Part shown: positions 1 to 6,280 of the stretch, piece by piece
Layout: each line of letters opens with the position of its first letter
How positions within the stretch are numbered: position 1 is the stretch's first letter
Assembly: GCA_003476705.1 (NCBI GenBank)
Contig: DMVM01000106.1
Coordinates: 1 to 6,320, forward strand
DNA length: 6,320 nt
Origin: Coprothermobacter sp.
GTDB lineage: Bacteria; Coprothermobacterota; Coprothermobacteria; Coprothermobacterales; Coprothermobacteraceae
Reading direction: 5' to 3'
Made by a program: the position numbers and the translations under genes
The notes under the pieces: model-generated
What the model saw: only the letters and a program-made list of their open reading frames with translations
Told to the model about the DNA's origin: nothing
Databases searched by the model: none

Positions 1-1
1 A

Positions 2-355
2 ATTCAGGCACAATATGCCATGGGCAGGTCCGGGACCATAGCCTCTTCGCTCAAGGTTCTAAGAATGAAAGAGGAAGATTTTAAAGAACTTGTACCCAAA
101 CTCAGAGCGAAAATTGACCAACTTGGAGCTTCTTTGGGAAGTCCGTCTGCTTCAGATGTTGGTGGTAATGTTGGGGCACTACTCTTCATGGCGAAAGATT
201 ATCTTACAGAAGCCTCATATTACATCTTGCAAGCTGCAGATTATTGGAATGCAAGCACTGGTGAACTGAACTTTTATTTCGCCTGTGGCATGAACTTGGC
301 ATGGGAGCCAAGGCATAAAAAAGGTGAAATGCAGACTGCAGAGGAGGAGGAATGA
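2..355 (+). CDS. cas8b: Cas8b large subunit of type I-B Cascade, C-terminal part (5' end outside window)
   Basis: The reading frame is open from the first complete codon at base 2, so this is the tail of a longer protein and the ATG at 20 is internal. About 117 residues are visible. Cas8b is the large Cascade subunit that reads the PAM and helps recruit Cas3; its C-terminal helical domain acts as the small subunit. The visible part is largely helical, and near the end (ELNFYFACGMNLAW) it resembles the FYF-x-x-G-M-x-LA signature I associate with Csh1/TM1802-type Cas8b proteins. It ends in an acidic tail, AEEEE. The stop codon overlaps the cas7 start as ATGA. Identity rests mainly on position directly before a Csh2-type cas7 and on this C-terminal motif; Cas8b sequences diverge greatly, so I cannot say which Cas8b family it belongs to. 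Confidence 0.82.
   Translation: MQAQYAMGRSGTIASSLKVLRMKEEDFKELVPKLRAKIDQLGASLGSPSASDVGGNVGALLFMAKDYLTEASYYILQAADYWNASTGELNFYFACGMNLAWEPRHKKGEMQTAEEEE
65..355 (+). CDS. Possible internally initiated Cas11b small subunit (in frame within cas8b)
   Basis: In several type I-B, I-C and I-D systems the small subunit Cas11 is made from an internal start near the 3' end of cas8. Two in-frame ATG codons lie in the right place here. ATG 65 would give 96 residues starting MKEEDFKEL and has a short AAGG at 53-56, 8 bases upstream. ATG 20 would give 111 residues but has only a weak AGG at 6-8, 11 bases upstream. The product would be a compact, mostly helical protein of a plausible size for Cas11b. Neither site has a strong Shine-Dalgarno sequence, so this is inference from family precedent and not a firm call. 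Confidence 0.35.
   Translation: MKEEDFKELVPKLRAKIDQLGASLGSPSASDVGGNVGALLFMAKDYLTEASYYILQAADYWNASTGELNFYFACGMNLAWEPRHKKGEMQTAEEEE
341..350 (+). promoter_or_regulatory. Strong ribosome binding site for cas7
   Basis: The purine run GAGGAGGAGG precedes the cas7 start. It is also read as glutamate codons, forming the acidic tail of Cas8b. GGAGG copies are offset by three bases, so it can serve ATG 352 (spacing about 4 from 343-347) or ATG 361 (spacing about 10 from 346-350). It is the strongest Shine-Dalgarno site in the operon, which fits the need for several Cas7 copies per Cascade. Confidence 0.75.
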
Positions 356-1314
356 GAAGTATGTTAGGTGGTAAAAGAGAAATAGTGTTTCTCTATGATG
401 TAAGCTTTGCTAATCCGAACGGTGACCCCATTAACGAAAACAGACCGCGTATTGATGATGAAACAGATTTGCTTTACGTAACCGACGTCAGACTAAAGCG
501 AACTATTAGGGATTACTTGCATGACTACAAAGACAAAGAAATCTTCATTTACGGTGAGAAGAAAGACGGGAAAGTGGTTACCAAAAAAGAACGTGTTAAG
601 AAAAGCTATAACAAAGACCCATACAAGGCTCTTGAGCAATGCATTGACTTAAGGTTGTTTGGTGCCACCTTTGCTTTAAAAGCGTCCTCGAAGTCAGGTG
701 AAGAAGATAAAACTACAGGAGGAAATGTTTCCATAACTGGACCAGTTCAGTTTAAGTTTGGAAGAAGCCTCCACAGGGTCAAAGAGGAGTACGTGAAAGG
801 CACCACTGTCATGCCATCTGGTGAAGGCAAAGAACAGGGAACATTTACAGGGAAGTACCTGGTTCCTTATGCACTGATTGGCTTTTATGGGGTAGCTAAC
901 AACAGAGTCGCTGAAATAGAAGGTATCAATTTGACTGAAGAAGATTTGGATCTCATGTATGAAGCCATGTGGAACGGTACCAAGGTGCTGTTCACTACGT
1001 CTAAAAGCCAAATGCCCAGGCTTCTACTAGAAGTACGGTATCATGATGAAGATATGTTCTTGGGAGAGCTGGACAAGTATTTAAAAATGGAAAGCGACAA
1101 GAGAGGCGAAGAAATTAGAGATCCTGACGATTATAAACTGGAAATTGGTTCGCTTGTGGACCTTTTAGCAGATAACCGAGACTCAGTAGCCAAGGTTCGC
1201 GTTCTGCAGGACGAAAGGCTAAAGACTGTTCTTGATGGCAATGAGATTCAGCTGGCTGATGCTGTAAAACAGGCTGGTCTTGAAGTAGAACAGTTTTACT
1301 TTTCAGAGCCATGA
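352..1314 (+). CDS. cas7: Cas7, Csh2-type crRNA-binding backbone subunit of type I-B Cascade
   Basis: Cas7 polymerises along the crRNA spacer and forms the Cascade backbone; it has no nuclease role in type I systems. The 320-residue length is normal for Csh2. Recognisable family blocks in order are the first RRM strand with FLYDVSFANPNGDP (13-26), RPRID (31-35), VTDVRLKRTIRDYL (43-56), LRLFGATFA (100-108), the glycine-containing ITGPVQF (128-134) and SKSQMPRLLLEVRY (217-230). The NPNGDP and VTDVRLKR blocks are typical of Csh2 and favour subtype I-B. The ATG at 352 overlaps the cas8b stop (ATGA); a second ATG at 361 would remove three residues and is also well placed relative to the GAGGAGGAGG site. 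The stop in turn overlaps the cas5 ATG. The family call is secure; only the start is slightly uncertain. Confidence 0.96.
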   Translation: MRSMLGGKREIVFLYDVSFANPNGDPINENRPRIDDETDLLYVTDVRLKRTIRDYLHDYKDKEIFIYGEKKDGKVVTKKERVKKSYNKDPYKALEQCIDLRLFGATFALKASSKSGEEDKTTGGNVSITGPVQFKFGRSLHRVKEEYVKGTTVMPSGEGKEQGTFTGKYLVPYALIGFYGVANNRVAEIEGINLTEEDLDLMYEAMWNGTKVLFTTSKSQMPRLLLEVRYHDEDMFLGELDKYLKMESDKRGEEIRDPDDYKLEIGSLVDLLADNRDSVAKVRVLQDERLKTVLDGNEIQLADAVKQAGLEVEQFYFSEP

Positions 1315-2000
1315 AAGTGGTAGTGTTTGACGTCTGGGGTGACCTTGCGCTTTTCCGCCGATTTGACACCAACACCTCCATGCTTACGCACTCTTTTCCT
1401 CCGCCTACGGCGGTCCTTGGAATGGTCGGCGCGATTTTGGGTTTAGATAGGGATATTTACATCCAGCAACTACAAGGGACAAGGATAGGCATAGAACTTC
1501 TTCACCCTGTTAAAAAAGTTCGAATGGCTCTGAACTACAAAAACACTAAAGGACGCGACTTGACCGGGAAAAAAGGTAGAACCCAAATACCCGCGGAGTT
1601 TATTAAAGATCCTGCATACCGGATTTATGTCGTGAACGATACTGTCCAGCAAGATTTGGCCACCATGCTTAAGGAACATAAGAGTGTGTTCACTTTGTCT
1701 TTAGGACTTAGTGAACTTTTAGCAAATCTCCAGTATGTGGGTACCTATTCTTGTGAACTCAGTAGCGGCAAACAGCTTGTGAGTAGCGTTGTACCAACCT
1801 CAGTGGTCGAAAGCATCGACTTCTTTGCGCAGGAAGGGAAACCAAAGAGAATGCTCAAGGAACGGGTGCCGGTCACCATGACCCCTGACAGAACAGTGAC
1901 TCGATATGAAGACGTCGTTATAGAGGAAAATGGCGAAATGATTAGCGGAGTTTTCAGCGAAGTTTATGTCGTAGGAGAAAAGGCCATTGTGTTCTTCTAA
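1311..2000 (+). CDS. cas5: Cas5, crRNA 5'-handle-binding subunit of type I-B Cascade
   Basis: Cas5 caps the 5' handle of the crRNA and anchors Cas8b in Cascade. The 229-residue protein starts with an RRM-type strand, MKVVVFDVWGDLALFRRF, and then has the Cas5 hallmark SFPPPTAVLGMVGAILGL (28-45), the PPT-x-x-LG-x-x-GA segment shared by Cas5 of I-A, I-B and related systems. A second family-like block, FTLSLGLSELLANL (127-140), and a C-terminal strand region, RVPVTMTPDRTVTRYEDV (175-192), follow. I see no histidine/lysine arrangement pointing to the catalytic Cas5 of type I-C, so processing is presumably done by a Cas6 encoded elsewhere. There is no clear Shine-Dalgarno site in front of the ATG; the ATGA overlap with cas7 suggests translation by coupling. 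Length and ends look intact. Confidence 0.94.
   Translation: MKVVVFDVWGDLALFRRFDTNTSMLTHSFPPPTAVLGMVGAILGLDRDIYIQQLQGTRIGIELLHPVKKVRMALNYKNTKGRDLTGKKGRTQIPAEFIKDPAYRIYVVNDTVQQDLATMLKEHKSVFTLSLGLSELLANLQYVGTYSCELSSGKQLVSSVVPTSVVESIDFFAQEGKPKRMLKERVPVTMTPDRTVTRYEDVVIEENGEMISGVFSEVYVVGEKAIVFF
1973..1977 (+). promoter_or_regulatory. Ribosome binding site deciding the TTG start of cas3
   Basis: AGGAG lies 9 bases upstream of TTG 1987, inside the 3' end of cas5. In the cas3 frame a TAG stop sits at 1972-1974, so no upstream start is possible, and the next ATG lies well beyond the essential first histidine. Confidence 0.7.
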
Positions 2001-4368
2001 TTCTACTGAGGATAGGCTAGATCTTTATTCACACCCTGGCAAGTTGCTTCAGCAACATTTAACTAAAGTCGCTACCATCGCTCAGGAAATTGTGAAACAG
2101 TATTATCCAGCTGGGAATGATGACTATCAAGAAATGCTAAATGCCGCACGCATGATTGGGCTAATTCATGATATTGGTAAAAGTACTAAGTATTTCCAAG
2201 AATATTTGAGCGGTTACAGATCGAAATCTGGATTGACTCAGCACTCGAAGTTATCTGCTCTTGTGACCTACTATTTGTTTAAAGAGCAAGTCGATCCCAA
2301 CAATAAAGATATCAGTTTATTACTAAATGCTTATGTGAGCGTTCTCAAGCATCACGGTAATTTAGATGATGTTAGCAATATGCTTCTTTTTGAAAAGACA
2401 GATCAAAACTTACTTCTGCAGCAAGTGGAGGGTATTGAAGAAGAAAGGCTGAATAGCTTAGCGCAGAAGATAGGTCTACCTTTAAACAAGGGTTCTATAA
2501 AAGAATGGATTAACACTTTTTATGAAGAAGCAAACTTCTTTAGAGGTAAGGTGAAGCGGTATCTGCGAAATAGTGATTTGAGCGCTTACGTAAAAATGGC
2601 CTTTCTGTATTCGGTGCTTTTGGAAGCTGATAAAGATGAGGTGGTACTAGGCTCAATACCTCCTAGGACCACACTACAGATTACTCCTGCAGAAGTTCGA
2701 AAGTATGCTTTACAGCTAAAGCCCACTCCTTTAAGTCAGTTAAGGAATGAAGCACAGCAGGATTCTTTGGAATCTTTTAAAAAGCTATGCGCCGATGGCG
2801 ACAAAAGGATTTTTTACCTGACCTTACCAACAGGCTTGGGCAAGACACTTACGAGTATGGCACTGGCTTTTTACCTGAAGGAGAGATTAAGGGAAGAGAA
2901 AGGGCAGGATTTTCATATCATATATGCCTTACCATTCATAAGCATTATTGAAGACAATGCTAGCGCCATAAGCGAAATGCTAACCTCCCTGGGAATCAAG
3001 GTCGATTCTACCATTCTACTTCAAGATCACCATCTATCCGGCCCAATTTACACTGTCAAAAACAGTGGGGATGAGGAAGTAGAGTATGACTCAGCTGCAT
3101 CGCAGATCCTCACTGAAGGATGGAACAGCGAGCTGGTAATAACTACTTTTGTCCAGTTTTTCCACTCTCTGATCTCCTATAGAAATCATGACCTAAGGAG
3201 ATTTCACAAACTCGCTAAGAGCATAATTATACTTGACGAGGTTCAAGCCATACCAGTAAAGTACTGGAAATTGACTGATGAGTTAATCAAGCGAATAACG
3301 GAAGAATTGGATTGTTATGTAATTTTTATGACTGCTACTAAACCAATCTTGTTGTCGTCTGGTTCAGAAATAGTTGAAACTGATAAATACAGAAACCAGT
3401 TAAACAGATATGTTTTGGACTGTTCAGATCTGCGGAAGGAAACGAAAGAACTAAGCAATTTTTTCACAGAGGTGATATCTTTGGATTTTAAGAGTAAGCG
3501 ACATGCTTTTATATTCAATACAATATCGGAAGCAGAAAAATTTTTCGATAGTTTGCGCAAAGCAGGTGTTGCTGATGATTTTACTTTCCTATCTGGACAT
3601 GTTATTCCTAAAGAGCGTCTTAAGAGGATTAAAGGGATAAAGAAGCACACTTACAGGAACTTGGTTTCTACTCAAGTTATTGAAGCTGGCGTAGACCTCG
3701 ATTTTGATATTCTTTACCGAGACTTAGCGCCCTTGGATTCCATCGTACAGTCGGCAGGACGATGCAACCGCCATGCAAAATCACGCGGCACCGTAAAGGT
3801 GGAGAAGCTAGCCAATGATGGGAAGTTGTTTGCCGGTCAAATCTATGACAGAATTCTCCTTGACATCACAGAAAGGTTGTTGAGTGGAAAGCGGTTTTCG
3901 GAAACTGAACTGGCTTCGGTTTTTGATGAATATCAACAGGCATTGGTCCGAAGAAAGGACGTAGAAGGAAGTTCAGATGCCATAATGGAGAGCTTAAAGA
4001 AACTACGCTTTGATGGTCCCGTGGAACAGAGCCCCATAAGTAGCTTCAAAGTCATAGAAGAAGATTATCCGCGGTTAGAAGTTTTTGTTCCTGTGGATGA
4101 GGAAGGTGAAAGGCTCTTTGCCAGGTACATGGAGATAAGAGCAAATGAAGACCGTTTTGAAAGGATGCATGCTTTTCAAAGCATAAAGCGTGATTTTTAT
4201 TCGTACGTAGTTTCTGTTCCGTTTAGGCTGGACAATATCCCACCGCAGTTCATCCCTTATGAAACAGAGCGGTACCAAGGTATTCTGTACATACCACCGG
4301 GGAACCTTTGTGATTACTATGACTCATTAACAGGTTTCAAAACGGTAGGTGCTAGTAGGCGATGGTAG
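1987..4368 (+). CDS. cas3: Cas3, HD nuclease-helicase effector of type I-B CRISPR
   Basis: Cas3 is recruited by target-bound Cascade, nicks the displaced strand and degrades DNA while moving along it. This 793-residue protein joins an N-terminal HD nuclease to an SF2 helicase. HD-domain metal ligands visible are H16 (SHPGKLLQQHL), H61-D62 with K65 (LIHDIGK), H86 (QHS) and H122-H123 (KHHG). Helicase motifs are Walker A PTGLGKT (281-287), motif II DEVQ (417-420), motif III MTAT (448-451), motif V STQVIEAGVDLDFD (561-574) and motif VI QSAGRCNRH (588-596). DEVQ replaces the more familiar DEAH/DECH but is known among Cas3 proteins. The start must be TTG 1987, because a stop precedes it and the first HD histidine follows at residue 16. 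It overlaps cas5 by 14 bases and cas4 by 7. All catalytic motifs are present, so the protein is probably active. Confidence 0.97.
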   Translation: MCSSNSTEDRLDLYSHPGKLLQQHLTKVATIAQEIVKQYYPAGNDDYQEMLNAARMIGLIHDIGKSTKYFQEYLSGYRSKSGLTQHSKLSALVTYYLFKEQVDPNNKDISLLLNAYVSVLKHHGNLDDVSNMLLFEKTDQNLLLQQVEGIEEERLNSLAQKIGLPLNKGSIKEWINTFYEEANFFRGKVKRYLRNSDLSAYVKMAFLYSVLLEADKDEVVLGSIPPRTTLQITPAEVRKYALQLKPTPLSQLRNEAQQDSLESFKKLCADGDKRIFYLTLPTGLGKTLTSMALAFYLKERLREEKGQDFHIIYALPFISIIEDNASAISEMLTSLGIKVDSTILLQDHHLSGPIYTVKNSGDEEVEYDSAASQILTEGWNSELVITTFVQFFHSLISYRNHDLRRFHKLAKSIIILDEVQAIPVKYWKLTDELIKRITEELDCYVIFMTATKPILLSSGSEIVETDKYRNQLNRYVLDCSDLRKETKELSNFFTEVISLDFKSKRHAFIFNTISEAEKFFDSLRKAGVADDFTFLSGHVIPKERLKRIKGIKKHTYRNLVSTQVIEAGVDLDFDILYRDLAPLDSIVQSAGRCNRHAKSRGTVKVEKLANDGKLFAGQIYDRILLDITERLLSGKRFSETELASVFDEYQQALVRRKDVEGSSDAIMESLKKLRFDGPVEQSPISSFKVIEEDYPRLEVFVPVDEEGERLFARYMEIRANEDRFERMHAFQSIKRDFYSYVVSVPFRLDNIPPQFIPYETERYQGILYIPPGNLCDYYDSLTGFKTVGASRRW

Positions 4369-4862
4369 AAGAGATAAAAATTTCTGGAACAATTGTGTAT
4401 AGTTTTGTAAACTGCCCTAGGGAGGCATGGTTGCAGGCTCACAAAATCATTCCTTTTCAAGATAATGAACTGCTCGAAATGGGTAGGCTTATTAGCGAGA
4501 ATGCCTATGCTCGCGAGATGAAGAAAATAATCCTTGATAACATCGAGATCGATCTTATAAATGTTAAAGAAGGCAATATCCTCATTGGTGAAGTGAAAAA
4601 GTCATCGAAATCTAAAGAAAGTGCTAGACTCCAACTCCTTTTTTACATGTATGAACTTAAGAAGCGAGGAATCAGCGTTAACGGGGTTCTTTTGTTCCCT
4701 AAAGAGAAAAAGCGGGTTTACGTAAAACTCGGAGAAGAAGAAATAGAATTGTTGGATCAACTCATAGCAAGCATACTTGACACTGTAACCCAGCCTTACC
4801 CTCCTAAAGGCAATCCAAAAGGGTGTGGGCCCTGTTCTTATAGGGAGTTTTGTCAATCGTGA
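4362..4862 (+). CDS. cas4: Cas4, Fe-S cluster RecB-like nuclease of spacer acquisition
   Basis: Cas4 works with Cas1-Cas2 to select PAM-proximal prespacers and trim them before integration. The 166-residue length is typical of type I-B Cas4. Four cysteines that would hold the 4Fe-4S cluster are present: C18 (NCPR) near the N-terminus and C155, C158 and C164 (GCGPCSYREFC) at the C-terminus. The RecB-type nuclease core has a likely Asp64, the E-x-K pair E77/K79 (GEVKKS) and the QLLFYMY helix with Q91 and Y95. The position where related Cas4 proteins usually have histidine (GRLIHE) reads S45 (GRLISE), so metal binding may be altered. The ATG overlaps cas3 by 7 bases, with a modest AGGT at 4347-4350 upstream; the stop overlaps the cas1 GTG. 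Family assignment is firm; activity is uncertain. Confidence 0.95.
   Translation: MVEEIKISGTIVYSFVNCPREAWLQAHKIIPFQDNELLEMGRLISENAYAREMKKIILDNIEIDLINVKEGNILIGEVKKSSKSKESARLQLLFYMYELKKRGISVNGVLLFPKEKKRVYVKLGEEEIELLDQLIASILDTVTQPYPPKGNPKGCGPCSYREFCQS
4841..4847 (+). promoter_or_regulatory. Ribosome binding site deciding the GTG start of cas1
   Basis: TAGGGAG lies 11 bases before GTG 4859 but only 2 bases before the alternative TTG 4850, which is too close. This and the GTGA overlap with the cas4 stop favour the GTG start. Confidence 0.6.
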
Positions 4863-5854
4863 GTAGGCCAATCTACGTTTTTCAGAGTGGCAGACTGGCT
4901 AGAAAGGCAAATACAGTTTATTTCGAGAATAGCGAAGGTGTTAAGCGCTACATTCCTGTCGAAAACACAAGCGAAATCTACCTCTTCGGGGAAATCGACT
5001 TGAACAAAGAGGCTTTAGAATTCTTTGCCAAAAACGAGATCATTCTGCACTTCTTTAACTATTACGAGTATTACATAGGAAGCTTTTATCCTCGTGAGCA
5101 CTATAATTCCGGGTTCATGATAGTTAAGCAGGTGGAACATTACCTTGACCCGCAGAAGCGGTTGATGTTGGCAAAACGTTTCGTTGAAGGTGCTGGAGCA
5201 AACATCCAAAAAGTACTTTCATATTATCTAAGACGTGGGGCTGACGTTTCAGCACAGCTGGACCTAGTTGGAAATTTGATTAAGAATATAGATAATCAAC
5301 CAGACGTGCCAAGACTTATGGCATTGGAAGGTAAGATGCATGAAACTTACTATGAAGCGTTTCCTAAGATCGTGGAACAGGAAGAGTTTGAATTAAAGAG
5401 GAGAACTAGAAGACCACCTGAAGACAGCATCAATGCACTTGTAAGCTTTGCTAATTCGCTAGTCTACAGCACCGTCTTGTCTAGCATTTACAAGACACAT
5501 CTTGACCCTCGTATAGGTTTTTTGCATGAGAGCAATTTTAGGAGCTTCTCTTTAAACTTGGATGTGGCTGAGATATTCAAGCCCATCATAGCTGATCGTG
5601 CTGTTTTCAGTGTAGTCAACAAGCAAATAATAGATACAGCCGACTTCGAGAAGCGCTTGAATGGCATTTACCTAAACGAAAGTGGGGCTAAAAAGTTTGT
5701 TCAAGTGTTTGACGAAAAACTGCAGTCCACGTTGAACTACAAGAAGATCAAGAGAAATGTATCCTACAAGACTTTGATAAGACTAGAACTTTATAAACTC
5801 GAGAAGCACTTCATGGGTGAAGATACATACAGGCCTTTTGTGGCGGAGTGGTGA
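4859..5854 (+). CDS. cas1: Cas1, CRISPR integrase (type I-B)
   Basis: Cas1 is the metal-dependent integrase that, with Cas2, inserts new spacers at the leader-repeat junction. From GTG 4859 the protein has 331 residues, normal for the family. An N-terminal beta domain (SRPIYVFQSGRLARKANTVYF) is followed by the helical catalytic domain. Likely active-site residues are E157 (LMALEGKMHETYY), H223 (GFLHES) and E238 beside D235 (LNLDVAEIFKP). NALVSFANSLVYSTVLSSIY (192-211) and the IFKPIIADR block (239-247) are highly typical of Cas1 from I-B loci. An alternative TTG start at 4850 would add three residues but is too close to the Shine-Dalgarno site; the GTGA overlap matches other junctions in the operon. 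No break or missing catalytic residue is seen. Confidence 0.97.
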   Translation: MSRPIYVFQSGRLARKANTVYFENSEGVKRYIPVENTSEIYLFGEIDLNKEALEFFAKNEIILHFFNYYEYYIGSFYPREHYNSGFMIVKQVEHYLDPQKRLMLAKRFVEGAGANIQKVLSYYLRRGADVSAQLDLVGNLIKNIDNQPDVPRLMALEGKMHETYYEAFPKIVEQEEFELKRRTRRPPEDSINALVSFANSLVYSTVLSSIYKTHLDPRIGFLHESNFRSFSLNLDVAEIFKPIIADRAVFSVVNKQIIDTADFEKRLNGIYLNESGAKKFVQVFDEKLQSTLNYKKIKRNVSYKTLIRLELYKLEKHFMGEDTYRPFVAEW

Positions 5855-5862
5855 CCAGTTAC

Positions 5863-6126
5863 ATGTATGTGATCATGGTTTACGATGTTGGCGAAGAACG
5901 CGTTGCGAAGGTTCTAAAGACGGGGAGGAAATACCTTACATGGGTTCAGAATTCTGTTTTTGAGGGGCAAATTACAGAATCAAAGTTAGAGAAACTGAAG
6001 ACGGAACTAAAGAAAATAGTAGAGCCAGAAACGGATAGTATCGTATTCTTTAAACTTAGAGAAGCTTATTTGGTGAAAAAAGAGATTATTGGTCGGGAAA
6101 AGAATGATACCTCTAACATCATATAA
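5863..6126 (+). CDS. cas2: Cas2, structural partner of the Cas1 integrase
   Basis: Cas2 forms the dimer that bridges two Cas1 dimers and sets spacer length. The 87-residue protein opens with MYVIMVYDVGEERVAKVL, the classic ferredoxin-fold first strand with conserved Asp8, and has YLTWVQNSVFEG (25-36), which is near-diagnostic for Cas2. The C-terminus, IGREKNDTSNII, matches the usual IG-x-EKN-x-x-x-NII ending, so the protein is complete. ATG 5863 is chosen because family members start MYVI, and GGTGA at 5850-5854 lies 8 bases upstream. GTG 5848 or GTG 5851 (the latter overlapping the cas1 stop as GTGA) would add five or four residues and remain possible. It is the last gene before the leader. 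Confidence 0.95.
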   Translation: MYVIMVYDVGEERVAKVLKTGRKYLTWVQNSVFEGQITESKLEKLKTELKKIVEPETDSIVFFKLREAYLVKKEIIGREKNDTSNII

Positions 6127-6130
6127 GAAT

Positions 6131-6172
6131 CTGTCGACCCCAGATAATGCAAAAAACCCGGGACTTCGACAG
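6131..6172. repeat. Inverted repeat just after cas2 (CTGTCGA ... TCGACAG), leader motif
   Basis: Perfect 7-base arms CTGTCGA (6131-6137) and TCGACAG (6166-6172) enclose 28 bases. Next to the arms, CCC and GGG (6160-6162) can also pair, with a small bulge. The middle reads CAGATAATGCAAAAAA and then CCCGGG. I recall similar GTCGA-CCCC ... GGG-TCGAC blocks after cas2 in other I-B loci, but cannot verify that here. Without a following T-run it is not a standard intrinsic terminator; it could be a protein-binding or RNA-folding element. Confidence 0.6.
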
Positions 6173-6181
6173 AATGCATTC
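6172..6181. repeat. Perfect 10-base palindrome in leader
   Basis: GAATGCATTC equals its own reverse complement. It abuts the right arm of the CTGTCGA/TCGACAG element, sharing base 6172. A palindrome this short can occur by chance; its interest comes from the cluster of similar elements in the leader. Confidence 0.45.
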
Positions 6182-6217
6182 ATTGAGCAACGGTATCGAA
6201 GAATCCAATATTTCATA

Positions 6218-6231
6218 GTAAAATGTTTTAC
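6218..6231. repeat. Inverted repeat GTAAAA-TG-TTTTAC in leader
   Basis: Perfect 6-base arms are separated by two bases. The left arm includes TAAAAT (6219-6224), the best -10-like sequence in the leader, so a protein bound here could affect the array promoter. Confidence 0.5.
6219..6224 (+). promoter_or_regulatory. Possible -10 element of the pre-crRNA promoter
   Basis: TAAAAT matches five of six bases of the bacterial TATAAT consensus. At 17-base spacing the -35 position reads TCGAAG (6196-6201), a poor match to TTGACA, and no TG extension is present. Transcription would begin near 6231 and run into the array. The promoter is expected somewhere in the leader, but this precise site is weakly supported. 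Confidence 0.3.
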
Positions 6232-6237
6232 AGAAGG

Positions 6238-6252
6238 CTCACCGTCGGTGAG
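6238..6252. repeat. Perfect 15-base dyad CTCACCG-T-CGGTGAG in leader
   Basis: Seven-base arms are perfectly complementary around a single central T; as RNA it would form a six-pair stem with a GTC loop. It lies 45 bases before the first repeat and downstream of the possible -10. It looks like an operator or a dimer-binding site, or an RNA hairpin at the start of pre-crRNA. Confidence 0.6.
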
Positions 6253-6280
6253 GATGAAGTTTTATCGAAGAAGCGCTTTG

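Larger units (their letters stand above)
6194..6272 (+). repeat. Direct repeat TATCGAAGAA, two copies in leader
   Basis: The 10-base word TATCGAAGAA occurs at 6194-6203 and again at 6263-6272, 69 bases apart on the same strand. The second copy lies 25 bases before the first CRISPR repeat. It may be a paired binding site for an integration host-type or Cas protein, but no function can be assigned from sequence. Confidence 0.45.

Noticed and set aside
1..5. AATTC at base 1 as an EcoRI cloning junction
   Set aside because: The cas8b frame runs in from base 2 without a break and the first G of the site is not visible; nothing else suggests vector sequence.
20..355. A complete stand-alone small gene starting at ATG 20
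   Set aside because: The frame is open to the window edge without a stop, so this is primarily the tail of cas8b; the internal-start idea is kept only as a possible second product.
694..1011. Open frame of 105 codons on the minus strand inside cas7
   Set aside because: It lies fully antisense to a clear Csh2 gene, has no recognisable motif and looks like a by-product of cas7 codon use.
1986..2000. Frameshift fusing Cas5 and Cas3
   Set aside because: Both proteins have normal ends and lengths, and the TTG start has its own AGGAG; a short overlap explains the junction.
3315..3650. Open frame of 111 codons on the minus strand inside cas3
   Set aside because: It is antisense to the conserved helicase region, and its low-complexity product resembles no family I know.
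6131..6172. Rho-independent terminator after cas2
   Set aside because: The arms can pair, but the loop is long and A-rich and no T-run follows, so the usual signature is missing.
6007..6216. Minus-strand open frame across the cas2 end and leader
   Set aside because: It covers conserved Cas2 codons and the leader inverted repeat, has no good ribosome site, and its product is not recognisable.
6227..6232. TTTACA as a -35 box in the leader
   Set aside because: It matches five of six bases, but at 16-18 base spacing no acceptable -10 is found (GAGGAT at 17).
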